Of a stretch of 64,000 bases of DNA, positions 53,549 to 62,078 are shown piece after piece; position 1 is the stretch's first letter, and every line of letters starts with the position of its first letter. The position numbers were made by a program, and so were the translations under genes. The stretch lies in assembly GCF_007673235.1 (NCBI RefSeq), contig NZ_VDZH01000002.1:1-64000 (forward strand), read 5' to 3'. The notes under the pieces are model-generated. The model ran no database searches. It was not told the origin of the DNA and saw only the letters and a list, made by a program, of their open reading frames with translations. The stretch comes from Curtobacterium pusillum (lineage in GTDB: Bacteria; Actinomycetota; Actinomycetes; Actinomycetales; Microbacteriaceae).

Positions 53549-55479
53549 CCATCACGGACACCCCGACCACCGGCACCGCTGCCGACGCTCCCGCACCCGG
53601 CGGTCGGCCGCACCGGCCCCTGCCGCTCGGGAGCATCGGACCCCGCGGCTGGCTGCTCGACCAGCTCCGCTTGCAGGCGGACAACATCACCGGGCAGCTC
53701 GAGGCGCTCTGGCCCGACGTCGGCCCGGACAGCGGTTGGCGCGGCGGGCCGGGCGAGAACTGGGAGCGCGGGCCGTACTACCTCGACGGCCTGGTGCCGC
53801 TCGCGCACGTGCTGCACGACCAGCGGTTGCTCGACCTCGCGACGCCGTGGATCGAGTGGATCCTCGGGTCGCAGCGCGAGGACGGGTTCTTCGGCCCGGC
53901 GGGCAACGACGACTGGTGGCCGCGGATGGTCGCCCTGAAGGTCCTCACGCAGCACGCGGACGCGACGGGTGACGAGCGGGTCGAGCCGTTCCTGGAACGG
54001 TACTTCCGGCATCAGCTCGACGCGCTGCCGGGGCGTCCGCTGACGTCCTGGGGTCGAGCCCGCGGCGCCGACAACGCGCTGTCGGTCTGGTGGCTGTACG
54101 AGCAGACCGGGGATGCGTGGCTGCTCGACCTCGTCGACGTGCTCGCAGCGCAGACGATCCGGTGGGACGACTACCTGACCGGCGACCTCATCACGGGAGC
54201 CGCGCGGGTGTTCTCGCACCGGACGCACGGACCGAACGTCGCGATGGGGCTGAAGACCGGCGCCGTCGACGCGCTCCGCGACCGCGCCCTCGCCGGACAC
54301 GCGGCCCGCACGGAGTCGGCGTTCGGGAACCTCGACCGGTGGCACGGACAGGCACACGGGTGGTTCTCCGGCGACGAGTGGCTCGGCGGACCGGCCGCGA
54401 CGGCGGGGGTCGAGACGTGCCAGGTCGTCGAGATGATGTTCACGCAGGAGGTCCACGCGCAGGTGTACGGCCGGGCGATCGACGGGGACCGGCTCGAGAA
54501 CCTGGCGTACAACCTGCTGCCGGCGTCGAGCGACCCTGAGATGCGCGGACACCAGTACCACCAGCAGGCGAACCAGGTCGAGGTGTCGGTGGCCCGTCGG
54601 GAGTGGAGCTTCTCGTCCGACGACGCCGGGATCTTCGGCCTCGAACCGCACTTCGGGTGCTGCACGGCGAACCTGCACCAGGGGTGGCCGAAGTTCGTGT
54701 CGCACCTGTGGTTGCGCGACGACGACGGGCTGCGGGTGGTCGCGTACGCACCCTCCGAGGTGTCGACGTCCGTCGGGGAGGACCCGGTGGCGATCACGGT
54801 CGACACCGAGTACCCGTTCGACGAGACCGTAACGATCCGGGTGGCGACCGAACGGACGGATCCCTTCGCCCTGCGGGTCCGGATCCCGTCGTGGGCGACC
54901 GAAGCGACGCTGACCGTCGGGGGAGTGGCCGTCGCACTGGACACCGCGGTCGACGGGTACGTGACGCTGTCGCGGGACTGGTCGTCCGCCGGTGACGTGG
55001 TCCTCGTGCTGCCGATGCGTGCTCGGGTGGTCCGACGCGAACGCCAGGCGGCAGCGGTGCGGCTCGGCCCGTTGACGATGGTCTACTCGCCTGGCGAGCG
55101 GTGGGTGTCGCACGACGGGGCTCCGGGCATCGGCGAGTGGGAGGTGCACGCGCGGCAGTCCTGGAACTGGGCGCTGTCCGACCTGCGCGACGCCGCCGAC
55201 TGGCGGGTCACCCGTGGTGCCGTGCCCGCGGCGCCGTGGTCGCTGCGGGACCGGGAGAGCGCGGCGGTCGTGCTGCACGCTCCGGGAGCGCGGGCGACCG
55301 AGTGGCGGATGGCCGGTGCGCAGGCGGAGGTCCCGCCGCCCAGCCCGGTGCTCGACCACGGGCCCGACGACGACCTGCGGCTGGTGCCGTACGGTTCCGC
55401 CCGGCTGCGGGTCACCGAGTTCCCGGTCATCGGGAACTGGCGCGACGTCGACGACGTCGACGAGCCAACGGGCCGCTGA
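53545..55479 (+). CDS. GH127-type beta-L-arabinofuranosidase
   Basis: This 644-aa protein (formerly DUF1680) should remove beta-L-arabinofuranose from plant glycans such as hydroxyproline-rich proteins. The family zinc-thiolate site is present: Glu290 and Cys292 in VETCQVVEMM, and Cys372-Cys373 in HFGCCTANLHQGW, where one Cys is the nucleophile in known members. There is no signal peptide, so it acts on imported sugar. GGAGGA precedes the ATG, which overlaps the permease stop. It is the last gene of the operon, and a palindrome follows. Confidence 0.92.
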   Translation: MTITDTPTTGTAADAPAPGGRPHRPLPLGSIGPRGWLLDQLRLQADNITGQLEALWPDVGPDSGWRGGPGENWERGPYYLDGLVPLAHVLHDQRLLDLATPWIEWILGSQREDGFFGPAGNDDWWPRMVALKVLTQHADATGDERVEPFLERYFRHQLDALPGRPLTSWGRARGADNALSVWWLYEQTGDAWLLDLVDVLAAQTIRWDDYLTGDLITGAARVFSHRTHGPNVAMGLKTGAVDALRDRALAGHAARTESAFGNLDRWHGQAHGWFSGDEWLGGPAATAGVETCQVVEMMFTQEVHAQVYGRAIDGDRLENLAYNLLPASSDPEMRGHQYHQQANQVEVSVARREWSFSSDDAGIFGLEPHFGCCTANLHQGWPKFVSHLWLRDDDGLRVVAYAPSEVSTSVGEDPVAITVDTEYPFDETVTIRVATERTDPFALRVRIPSWATEATLTVGGVAVALDTAVDGYVTLSRDWSSAGDVVLVLPMRARVVRRERQAAAVRLGPLTMVYSPGERWVSHDGAPGIGEWEVHARQSWNWALSDLRDAADWRVTRGAVPAAPWSLRDRESAAVVLHAPGARATEWRMAGAQAEVPPPSPVLDHGPDDDLRLVPYGSARLRVTEFPVIGNWRDVDDVDEPTGR

Positions 55480-55487
55480 GCGACGGA

Positions 55488-55523
55488 CTGGAGGCGCGGT
55501 GCCAGCTGGCACCGCGCCTCCAG
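55488..55523. repeat. GGAGGCGCGG palindrome, copy 5 (perfect, 36 bp)
   Basis: CTGGAGGCGCGGTGCC and its complement meet at a central AGCT, identical to the core of copy 1. It lies between convergent genes, nine bases after the GH127 stop. Confidence 0.95.
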
Positions 55524-55548
55524 ACCTCTGCTCACACCGGAGGCGTGC

Positions 55549-55886
55549 TCAACCGGCCAGATCTGTCCCGGCAAGCGTCGCAGCGAGCTTGGCCAGCTCG
55601 TTGTCGACGACGTCGACCACGATGTCCGAGCGCACCCGGAAGTACTCGTGGATCACGACGTTGCGAAGCCCCGCGATCGCCGCCCACGGGACGCCGGGCT
55701 TGCCCGCGGTGACCGCTTCGGGGAGTGCCTTGACCGCCTCGCCGATGACTGCGAGGTTCCGGAGGATCGCATCGTAGGCCATCGCCGCGAGCGCCTCGTC
55801 ATCTGCGTCGAGGTGTGGCGGTACGACGCACATCGCTGGATGGCAGCGAGGATGTCCTCACGGCGATCTGCCGCCGAACGACTCAC
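55549..55886 (-). pseudogene. HEPN-domain toxin gene, frameshifted
   Basis: The gene begins at GTG 55886, overlapping the MNT stop as GTGA, and reads SRSAADRREDILAAIQRCAS as expected for a DUF86/HEPN protein. At about 55818-55823 the frame is lost by what looks like a one-base deletion. The rest continues in another frame as PHLDADDEALAAMAYDAILR, with the RNase motif R-N-x3-H in AGLRNVVIHEYF. An intact version would be ~112 aa. As written, the toxin is inactive unless the shift is a sequencing error or is bypassed. Confidence 0.78.
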
Positions 55887-56194
55887 AGCGCGGTCGCGTC
55901 CCTGGCTGCTGACGATGAGACTGCGTCCCGGAGGAGGGATTCGGCGACCACGTCGACGTCCATGTGCAGCTCGCGGCGGAACTCTTCGCCGATTCCGGAG
56001 ACGCGGAGGAGATCGTTGCCCGCACCCGGGTCGAGATCGACGATGATGTCGAGGTCGCTGTCGGCCCGGGCGTCGCCGCGTGCCACGGAACCGAAGACGC
56101 GCGGGTTCCGGGCGTGGTACCGGTCCAGGATCGCGTCGAGTGCGGACCGGTGGGCGTCGATCGTCGCGCGGAGTGCGACGGTCTCGGCGTTCAT
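55883..56194 (-). CDS. mntA: MNT-type nucleotidyltransferase antitoxin
   Basis: This 103-aa minimal nucleotidyltransferase has GSVARGDARADSDLDIIVDL, with the two catalytic Asp residues 47 and 49. In HEPN-MNT systems this protein neutralises the HEPN RNase by adenylylating it. TATCCT on the minus strand (plus 56201-56206) lies six bases before ATG 56194, so the mRNA is leaderless. The partner toxin gene next to it is frameshifted. The gene symbol follows the family name and is tentative. Confidence 0.85.
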   Translation of the reverse strand: MNAETVALRATIDAHRSALDAILDRYHARNPRVFGSVARGDARADSDLDIIVDLDPGAGNDLLRVSGIGEEFRRELHMDVDVVAESLLRDAVSSSAARDATAL

Positions 56195-56350
56195 GGAGCC
56201 AGGATACAAGACGATGCCCGACGGGCGCGGGCATCCCGGACGCAGGTCCGGTCAACACGTGCGACCGGCGATCGTCCCGACGGGTGGACGACGGAGCGGT
56301 GGAGCAGCACGGGCCGGTTCGACGTCCCGGCCGACGCGACCGCGATCCGC

Positions 56351-56776
56351 TCACGCGGGCGGCGTGGTCCCCGCGCCCTCGGTGTCGTCCGCACCTGCGG
56401 GACCTGTCCCGGCCTGGTCGAGGTTCTCGTCCGGGTCGCCCATGTCCCCGGTCGCTGCGCCGACGGCGGACAGCCCGAAGTGACTGCGAACGGCGTTCGC
56501 CTCGGCGAGGGACAGCGTGGGTGCGGCCCCGAGGTGCGGCGCGCCGTCGATGGCGTCCTTCGTGTACCCGACGCGCAGATCCGTGCCGTCGAAGGTGGCG
56601 TCCTCGACCGGGACGAGCGACTGGCGCCTCCCGAGCATCCCCGACGCGACGCTGACGTACGCGGCACTTCCGTCCTCGTCGGAGGGGAACACCTGTGTCA
56701 CCTTGCCGACCGTTGCACCGTCGCGGTCACGGAGCGTCGCGCCCTCGACCTGGTTGATGAGGCTCTTGGGGATCAT
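56351..56776 (-). CDS. PRC-barrel domain protein
   Basis: This 141-aa protein has a PRC-barrel fold: GATLRDRDGATVGKVTQVFP, then AAYVSVASGMLGRRQSLVPV and DLRVGYTKDAI. Its C-terminus is Gly/Asp/Pro-rich and probably disordered. PRC-barrel proteins of this kind are stress-associated in actinobacteria. I chose ATG 56776; a TTG at 56788 is in frame. A 13-bp palindrome (TTGAC-GTA-GTCAA, 56776-56788) covers the start. Confidence 0.83.
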   Translation of the reverse strand: MIPKSLINQVEGATLRDRDGATVGKVTQVFPSDEDGSAAYVSVASGMLGRRQSLVPVEDATFDGTDLRVGYTKDAIDGAPHLGAAPTLSLAEANAVRSHFGLSAVGAATGDMGDPDENLDQAGTGPAGADDTEGAGTTPPA

Positions 56777-56788
56777 TGACGTAGTCAA
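56776..56788. promoter_or_regulatory. TTGAC-N3-GTCAA palindrome over the PRC-barrel start
   Basis: This perfect 5+3+5 palindrome touches the start codon of the PRC-barrel gene. A bound repressor would block both transcription start and translation start. Confidence 0.4.
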
Positions 56789-56818
56789 CGCCCTGCCCCT
56801 GACGCTTGCGGGCAGGAG

Positions 56819-56834
56819 CCGCGCCTCCGGACCG
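56819..56834. repeat. half copy of the GGAGGCGCGG palindrome
   Basis: CCGCGCCTCCGGACCG resembles one arm of the family with no facing arm. It lies between the divergent PRC-barrel and DUF2510 genes. Confidence 0.5.
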
Positions 56835-56934
56835 AACTGAACGATCTGTCATGTCCGAATCGCAGCCGTCATCTCCGCCGTGCCCTACGGTCGGAGCGGG
56901 GGCCCGCCGCTCCCGCGGATCACGAGGAGCATCG

Positions 56935-57510
56935 ATGTCGACGACACCCCCTGGCTGGTACCCGGACCCGTCCGGACAGCACGGCACCCGGTGGTGGGAC
57001 GGCGGACAGTGGACGCAGCACGTCGACGGGCCGACCGAGCAGATGGACCGCCCGCGGATCCCCGACCACGTGCCCACCGACACGGTCTTCGTCTGGATCC
57101 TCGCGCTGCTCCCGCTCGTCGCGCTGCCGATCTCGCTCCTGTACACCCCGGAGTTCCGGTACGCCACGCTCGCGCCCGGCGGGGTCCGGACGGTGGATCC
57201 GAGTTCGATCTACACGCCCGGGTACTTCCTGTTGCAGGCCTTCAGCGTCCTGCTCTTCGCCGCCGAGGTCGTCCTCGCGTTCTTCGACCACCGTGAACTG
57301 CGACGTCGCGGTGTGGTGCGCCCGTTCTCGTGGGGCTGGTCGTTCCTCCTGTCTCCAGTCCTGTACCTCATCGGCCGGTACGTGGTCGTCCGGAAGGTGG
57401 CGCCCGGTCGGCCGATGTGGCCGCTCTGGGTGGGCATCGCGGTCGCGGTCCTCGGGATCGTGCTGGGGATCACGCGGGTCGTCACCACGTTCCAGCAGGT
57501 CTTCTCCTAG
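56935..57510 (+). CDS. DUF2510 membrane protein
   Basis: This 191-aa protein begins with the DUF2510 motif PPGWYPDPSGQHGTRWWDGG, then four hydrophobic helices (WILALLPLVALPISLL, YFLLQAFSVLLFAAEVVLAF, FLLSPVLYLIGRYVVV, WVGIAVAVLGIVLGIT). GAGGAG precedes the ATG. It is similar in plan to the protein at 11151 but longer. Role unknown. Confidence 0.85.
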   Translation: MSTTPPGWYPDPSGQHGTRWWDGGQWTQHVDGPTEQMDRPRIPDHVPTDTVFVWILALLPLVALPISLLYTPEFRYATLAPGGVRTVDPSSIYTPGYFLLQAFSVLLFAAEVVLAFFDHRELRRRGVVRPFSWGWSFLLSPVLYLIGRYVVVRKVAPGRPMWPLWVGIAVAVLGIVLGITRVVTTFQQVFS

Positions 57511-57693
57511 GAGTCCGCCCGACGCCGGGGCCCGGATCGACTCCGGGACGGTCGTCTGCTCCACCTGCGATCCGATGGATCCTCGAGCCCTGTCCTCATC
57601 CCCAGCCGATCAGGCGCATACTGCGGAGACAGGAGAACGTTCCCGCGTCGTCGACGTGCACCCAGGCCCTCTCCCGATCAGACAGGGGCCAAA

Positions 57694-58932
57694 ATGGCCA
57701 CGTCCCGTTTCCTCCGTCCCACGATCATCGCGCTGACCGGCATCGGTCTCGCTGCCTCGCTGTCGGTGATGACGACCTCGGCAGCCTCTGCCGCGACCGT
57801 CATCGACGGCCCGGTGAACCTCGGCACCGCCGCGACCTACGGCGTCCTCGGTGCGAGCGCGGTCACGAACACCGGCCCGTCCGTCGTCAACGGGGACCTC
57901 GGGCTGTCGCCCGGCACGTCGATCACGGGCTTCGGGGGTGCGCCGAACGGCTCGGTCAACGGCACCACGCACCAGACCGACGCCGCCGCGGCACAGGCCC
58001 AGCGCGACACCACGACCGCGTACGACGTCGCGGCGTCGTTGTCCCCGACGCAGACCGGCCTCACCGAACTCAACGGGCTCTCGCTCTCGCCCGGGGTGTA
58101 CTCCGGTGGCGCGTTGGCGCTGGCGGACAACGGCGCACTGACCCTGGCCGGCAGCGCGGACTCGGTCTGGGTGTTCCAGGCAGCCTCGACGCTGACCATC
58201 GGTTCCGCCAGCCGGATCACGATCACCGGCGGCGCGAGCTCGTGCAACGTCTTCTGGCAGGTCGGCAGCTCGGCCTCGGTCGGCACCGGCGCCCAGTTCC
58301 AGGGCACCGTCCTGGCACAGCAGTCCGTGACGGCCACGACCGGCGCGACCGTGCAGGGTCGCCTGCTCGCCCGTACCGGTGCCGTGACGCTCGACACGAA
58401 CACCATCACGGCGTCCACCGGCTGCCCGGCTCCGGGAACACCCTCCGAGACGACCGCGCCGGTCATCACCTCGGGCGCACCCACCACGGCGACGGCCGGG
58501 ACGCCGTACTCGTACGCGGTGGTAGCGACGGGCACCCCCACCCCGACCTACACCGCGACCGGCCTGCCCGCCGGCCCGACGATCAACGGGACCACCGGCG
58601 TCATCTCCGGCACCCCCACGACGCCGGGTTCCTCCACGGTCACGATCACCGCGTCCAACGGCACGACGCCGAACGACACCCAGACCGTGGTCATCACCGT
58701 CCAGCCGGCCGCCACCCAGTCGCCCACCCCGACGCCGTCTGCCCCGACTACGCCGCCGGTCACCGGTGCGACACCGACTGCCGTGGCCGGTGGCGGCACC
58801 ACCCCGACCGGTGAGCTCGCGTTCACCGGCAGCGACCCGACCGTGCCCCTCGGCGTCGCGGGAGCGTTGCTCCTGGCCGGCACCGGCATGGCCGTCATCG
58901 CCCGCCGGCGCCGCCTGGCAGGTCGCGACTGA
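57694..58932 (+). CDS. DUF3494 (ice-binding-fold) surface protein with LAFTG anchor
   Basis: This 412-aa exported protein has a signal peptide (cleavage after SAASA), a DUF3494 beta-solenoid domain (residues ~40-250: VNLGTAATYGVLGASAVTN, then TLTIGSASRITITGG), an Ig-like putative domain (~255-345), a Thr/Pro-rich linker and a C-terminal sorting signal LAFTG (residues 375-379) followed by a hydrophobic helix and RRRRLAGRD. LAxTG fits class E sortases of actinobacteria. The fold can bind ice or act as an adhesin; which applies here is open. AGGGG precedes the ATG. Confidence 0.9.
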   Translation: MATSRFLRPTIIALTGIGLAASLSVMTTSAASAATVIDGPVNLGTAATYGVLGASAVTNTGPSVVNGDLGLSPGTSITGFGGAPNGSVNGTTHQTDAAAAQAQRDTTTAYDVAASLSPTQTGLTELNGLSLSPGVYSGGALALADNGALTLAGSADSVWVFQAASTLTIGSASRITITGGASSCNVFWQVGSSASVGTGAQFQGTVLAQQSVTATTGATVQGRLLARTGAVTLDTNTITASTGCPAPGTPSETTAPVITSGAPTTATAGTPYSYAVVATGTPTPTYTATGLPAGPTINGTTGVISGTPTTPGSSTVTITASNGTTPNDTQTVVITVQPAATQSPTPTPSAPTTPPVTGATPTAVAGGGTTPTGELAFTGSDPTVPLGVAGALLLAGTGMAVIARRRRLAGRD

Positions 58933-59084
58933 CGAGCCCCTCGCCGCGCACGGTCTCGGCAGCCACTGACGACGGGGCCGTGCGCGCAGCACCTCGATAC
59001 CGTTCCCTGCGACGACGCGCACGTGGAGGGGAGCAGCATCCCCCTCAGCACACACCCTCGTGTGCCTTCGACGAAGGACTGACC

Positions 59085-59306
59085 GTGAACCCCATCAAGT
59101 ACCTCGCCAGCGTCGGCGTCAAGAGCGACTACGCCTACATCGGTGCGTTCGCCTCCATCGGCTTGTCGCTGCTCAGCTGGTCGGTCTCCCGTGGGAAGAA
59201 GGCCGACAGCAAGGCTCAGGCCGACCGCTGGGGCATCTTCATCGGCCACTGGGCGCCCACCTTCATGGCCCTCGGCGTCGCGCTCTCGCTGGAGGAGAAG
59301 CACTAG
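59085..59306 (+). CDS. small membrane protein
   Basis: This 73-aa protein has two hydrophobic segments (YIGAFASIGLSLLSWSV and WAPTFMALGVALSL) separated by a charged loop. GAAGGA precedes the GTG at 59085. It matches no family I recognise, though similar short proteins are common in Microbacteriaceae. A palindrome of the GGAGGCGCGG family follows the stop. Confidence 0.75.
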   Translation: MNPIKYLASVGVKSDYAYIGAFASIGLSLLSWSVSRGKKADSKAQADRWGIFIGHWAPTFMALGVALSLEEKH

Positions 59307-59314
59307 CCAGCCAG

Positions 59315-59366
59315 CAGACGGACGGGAGGCGCGGTGCCAGCTGGTACCGCGCCTCCCGTCCGCCTG
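59315..59366. repeat. GGAGGCGCGG palindrome, copy 6 (52 bp, two mismatches)
   Basis: The arms CGGACGGGAGGCGCGGT and their complement meet at a CCAGCTGG centre, and CAG/CTG extend the ends. It lies between convergent genes. Confidence 0.93.
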
Positions 59367-59377
59367 TGCGGAGCCCG

Positions 59378-60850
59378 TCAGCGTGTGCTGACGGTGGCCC
59401 GCTCCAGTGTGAACGCACCGTCCTGCGCGAAGAGCGCGAGTCGACCGCTGGGGCGGTCGTAGAGGCGCGTGCTCAGCGCGACGGCGCCGTCGACGACGGC
59501 GACGCAGACGTCGCCGTCGAGGTGCACGTCGATGCGGTGCCGACCCGGGGTGAGCGGGACCGCGCGCTCGAGCTCGACCGCATGCGGTACGTCGCCGAGG
59601 ATCTGCCACTGCTCACCACCGGTCGTCCCGCGCGGCCACCGATCGAGGACGAGTCGGTCGCGGTCCGGTTCCAGGCGGAGCACGTAGCCCGCTTCGCCGT
59701 CGTCGCTCGTGCGGAGCAGTACACCGTACGACCGGGTGTCCGGGGCGACGTCGAGCTCGACGGTCACGAGCGCCTCGACGGGCAGCTCGGGCCCGACCCA
59801 GCACGAGGAGCGGCTCGTGGCGCCACCGCCGACCGTTGCGGCTGCTCCGTTCCGAGGCGTGAAGTCGGCCGTGACGTCGACCTCGTCCGTGTACGCCGCC
59901 GTGACGGTCCGGGGGAGGTCGAAGCGCAACGACCCGTCCGGTCGCTGGTGGGCCTGGAGGGTCGCCATGGTGCCGGCCCACTGCCACGCGCCGGCGTCGC
60001 GCTGACCGTCCTTCGTGGCGATCCAGCCGACGAAGAACCGGTCCGCACCGAGCGCGACGGTCTTCGCGGCGTAGAACGCCCGACCGTCGACGGTGTCGTT
60101 CGCGGGAGCGAGCCACGGCCCGTCGGGCGACCTCGCGATGCGGTAGCGGGTGCAGAACGCGTCGGAGAACTCGGAGTACACCAGGTACCACCAGTCGCCC
60201 CACCGGAAGACGTCGGGGCACTCGTGGGCGATGAACCGGTGCGGCGCCCAGAGCGGTTCGGCGTCGCGCCAGGTGACGAGGTCGTCCGACTCGAGGCGCG
60301 CGACGACCCCGGAGCGGCGGTACGGCTCGTCCGGTCGTCGGGTGGCGAGCAGCATCTGCCACGGCCGGTCGTGGGACGGCCGGAACACGAACGGGTCCCG
60401 CCAGTCCTCGGGCGCGTAGCCCGGCAGAGCCGGCAGGTCCCACTCGGGGTGCTTCGTCCAGGCGGTGAGGTCGCCGTCGGAGGTCGCGTGGCAGACGACC
60501 TGGACGTCCTTCCGCCCGAGTGCGGTCTCCGTGGTGATGCGGGGGTTGTGACCGGTGCTGAACAGGTGCAGCAGGCCGGTGTCGTCGCGGACCACACTGC
60601 CGGTGTAGCAGTCGAAGTCGCCGGCGTCGGGACCGCCCGAGGGCAGCACGACGCCGTGGTCCTCGAAGGTGACGAAGTCCGTCGTCGACACCGCACCCCA
60701 GGGCATGCCGGTCGGTCGGTCGACGGGCGCCGCTTCCGGTCGTTCGTCGAGCAGGTAGTACAGCCACGCTCGGCCGTCCTGCTCGAACGGGATGACGTCG
60801 CCCACGAAGCCGTTCGGCGGGCGGAAGTGGGTGCTCGGTACGGCGGTCAC
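59378..60850 (-). CDS. glycoside hydrolase family 32 fructosidase
   Basis: This 490-aa GH32 enzyme should release fructose from sucrose, inulin or levan. The N-terminal blade has the divergent HFRPPNGFVGDVIPF block in place of the usual NDPNG, with Asp in VGD as the likely nucleophile. The other motifs are clear: EDWRDPFVF (RDP) and HECPDVF (EC, acid/base). A C-terminal beta-sandwich follows. There is no signal peptide, so it acts inside the cell. CAGGAG precedes GTG 60850, which overlaps the LacI stop. Confidence 0.88.
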   Translation of the reverse strand: MTAVPSTHFRPPNGFVGDVIPFEQDGRAWLYYLLDERPEAAPVDRPTGMPWGAVSTTDFVTFEDHGVVLPSGGPDAGDFDCYTGSVVRDDTGLLHLFSTGHNPRITTETALGRKDVQVVCHATSDGDLTAWTKHPEWDLPALPGYAPEDWRDPFVFRPSHDRPWQMLLATRRPDEPYRRSGVVARLESDDLVTWRDAEPLWAPHRFIAHECPDVFRWGDWWYLVYSEFSDAFCTRYRIARSPDGPWLAPANDTVDGRAFYAAKTVALGADRFFVGWIATKDGQRDAGAWQWAGTMATLQAHQRPDGSLRFDLPRTVTAAYTDEVDVTADFTPRNGAAATVGGGATSRSSCWVGPELPVEALVTVELDVAPDTRSYGVLLRTSDDGEAGYVLRLEPDRDRLVLDRWPRGTTGGEQWQILGDVPHAVELERAVPLTPGRHRIDVHLDGDVCVAVVDGAVALSTRLYDRPSGRLALFAQDGAFTLERATVSTR

Positions 60851-61941
60851 GCGGACTCCTGCGGGTCGAGGGCGATTCGCGGTGCGGTGTCGGTCCGCGG
60901 TGCGGTGTTGGTCCGCGGCGCGGCAAGGGAACTGCGTGGGACGTACTCGCACGGCACGAGGTGGCGGCCGGGCTCGTGCGTCTCGGCGAGCAGGAGCGAG
61001 CCGGCGTCGAAGCCCATCTGCTGGTGGGGGAGTGCGACCGTGGTCAGCGGCGGGTGCATCTGGTCGGCGAGGTCCGGCTGGTCGTCGAAGCCGACGATGC
61101 TGATGTCCTCCGGGCAGCGCAGCCCGAGCGACTGCGCGGCCATCAGGGCACCGACGGCCATGCGGTCGTTCCCGCAGACGAGGGCGGTCGGTGGGTCCTC
61201 CGCGAGGAACTCCATCGCGAGGTCGTAGCCGGAGCCGACCTGGTAGGTGCCGAACCGGACGGGGACTGCACCGGTCGGGATCCGCGCTGCGGCGGCTGCC
61301 TCGTCGAACCCGCGCTTGCGCTCACGACAGGCGTAGTCGTCCTCCGGACCGCCGAGGAACGCGACGTTGGTGTGCCCGGCGGCGAACACGGCAGCGGCGA
61401 CGTCGTACCCGCCCTGGTACTCGTCGGCCAGCACGGTGACCGCCGGTGCGCCGTCCGGCGGGAAACAGTTCACGAAGACCGTCGGTACGTCGTCGACTCC
61501 CGAGACGGGTCTGACGTCCTCGGGGCCGGGCGCGGCGTAGATCAGTCCGGCGACACCCTGCTGCACGAGGTTCGCGACGGCGGCCTTCCCGCCGTCGGAG
61601 GTCTGCGCGGTCTCGACGACGAAGCAGACGTAGCCGGCTTCCTGTACCGCCTGCTGCACGCCGAGCACGATGTGGCCGGCGTACGGCTGGGAGACGAGCC
61701 GGTCCGCGATCACCCCGACCGTGTACGACCGGTTCGACCGCAGGGACTGCGCGGCTCGGTTCGGTTGGAAGTTGAGCTCCTTGGCCGACTCCAGCACGCG
61801 GGCGCGGGTGTCCGCCGCGATCGAGACGTCGCGCCGGTCGTTCAGGACGAACGACACCGTCGGCTGGGAGACGCCGGCATGCCGAGCGACGTCCTTCATC
61901 GTGATGCGGTGCGACGGTTCCGTCCGCTTTCGGCTCGCCAT
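60847..61941 (-). CDS. LacI-family repressor of the fructan operon
   Basis: This 364-aa LacI regulator has the helix-turn-helix ITMKDVARHAGVSQPTVSFV with hinge LNDRRDV and an effector domain (YTVGVIADRLVSQPYAGHIV, then TALVCGNDRMAVGAL). AAGGAG precedes the ATG at 61941. Two identical operators, GCAAATACGTATTG, lie in the divergent promoter. It is coupled to the GH32 gene by a four-base overlap. Confidence 0.92.
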   Translation of the reverse strand: MASRKRTEPSHRITMKDVARHAGVSQPTVSFVLNDRRDVSIAADTRARVLESAKELNFQPNRAAQSLRSNRSYTVGVIADRLVSQPYAGHIVLGVQQAVQEAGYVCFVVETAQTSDGGKAAVANLVQQGVAGLIYAAPGPEDVRPVSGVDDVPTVFVNCFPPDGAPAVTVLADEYQGGYDVAAAVFAAGHTNVAFLGGPEDDYACRERKRGFDEAAAAARIPTGAVPVRFGTYQVGSGYDLAMEFLAEDPPTALVCGNDRMAVGALMAAQSLGLRCPEDISIVGFDDQPDLADQMHPPLTTVALPHQQMGFDAGSLLLAETHEPGRHLVPCEYVPRSSLAAPRTNTAPRTDTAPRIALDPQESA

Positions 61942-61974
61942 CTGATCTCCTTCGACCCCCTCATCATGGCAGAA

Positions 61975-62034
61975 GCAAATACGTATTGCCTCACTGGGTC
62001 GACGTGTGTACGCTCGGCGAGCAAATACGTATTG
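61975..62034. promoter_or_regulatory. fructan operon promoter with two LacI operators
   Basis: TTGCCT (61986-61991) and TACGCT (62009-62014) are separated by 17 bp. The 14-bp operator GCAAATACGTATTG occurs at 61975-61988, over the -35 box, and again at 62021-62034, over the expected start site. The two are 46 bp apart. Confidence 0.88.
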
Positions 62035-62078
62035 GCTCCGGCGTGACGGGGCCACGATCGCTCAGAGAGGAGCGACCC

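Noticed and set aside
59060-61228. 722-codon plus-strand frame opposite the GH32 and LacI genes
   Set aside because: Its translation is Arg/Gly/Val-rich without domains, while the minus strand carries clear GH32 and LacI motifs.
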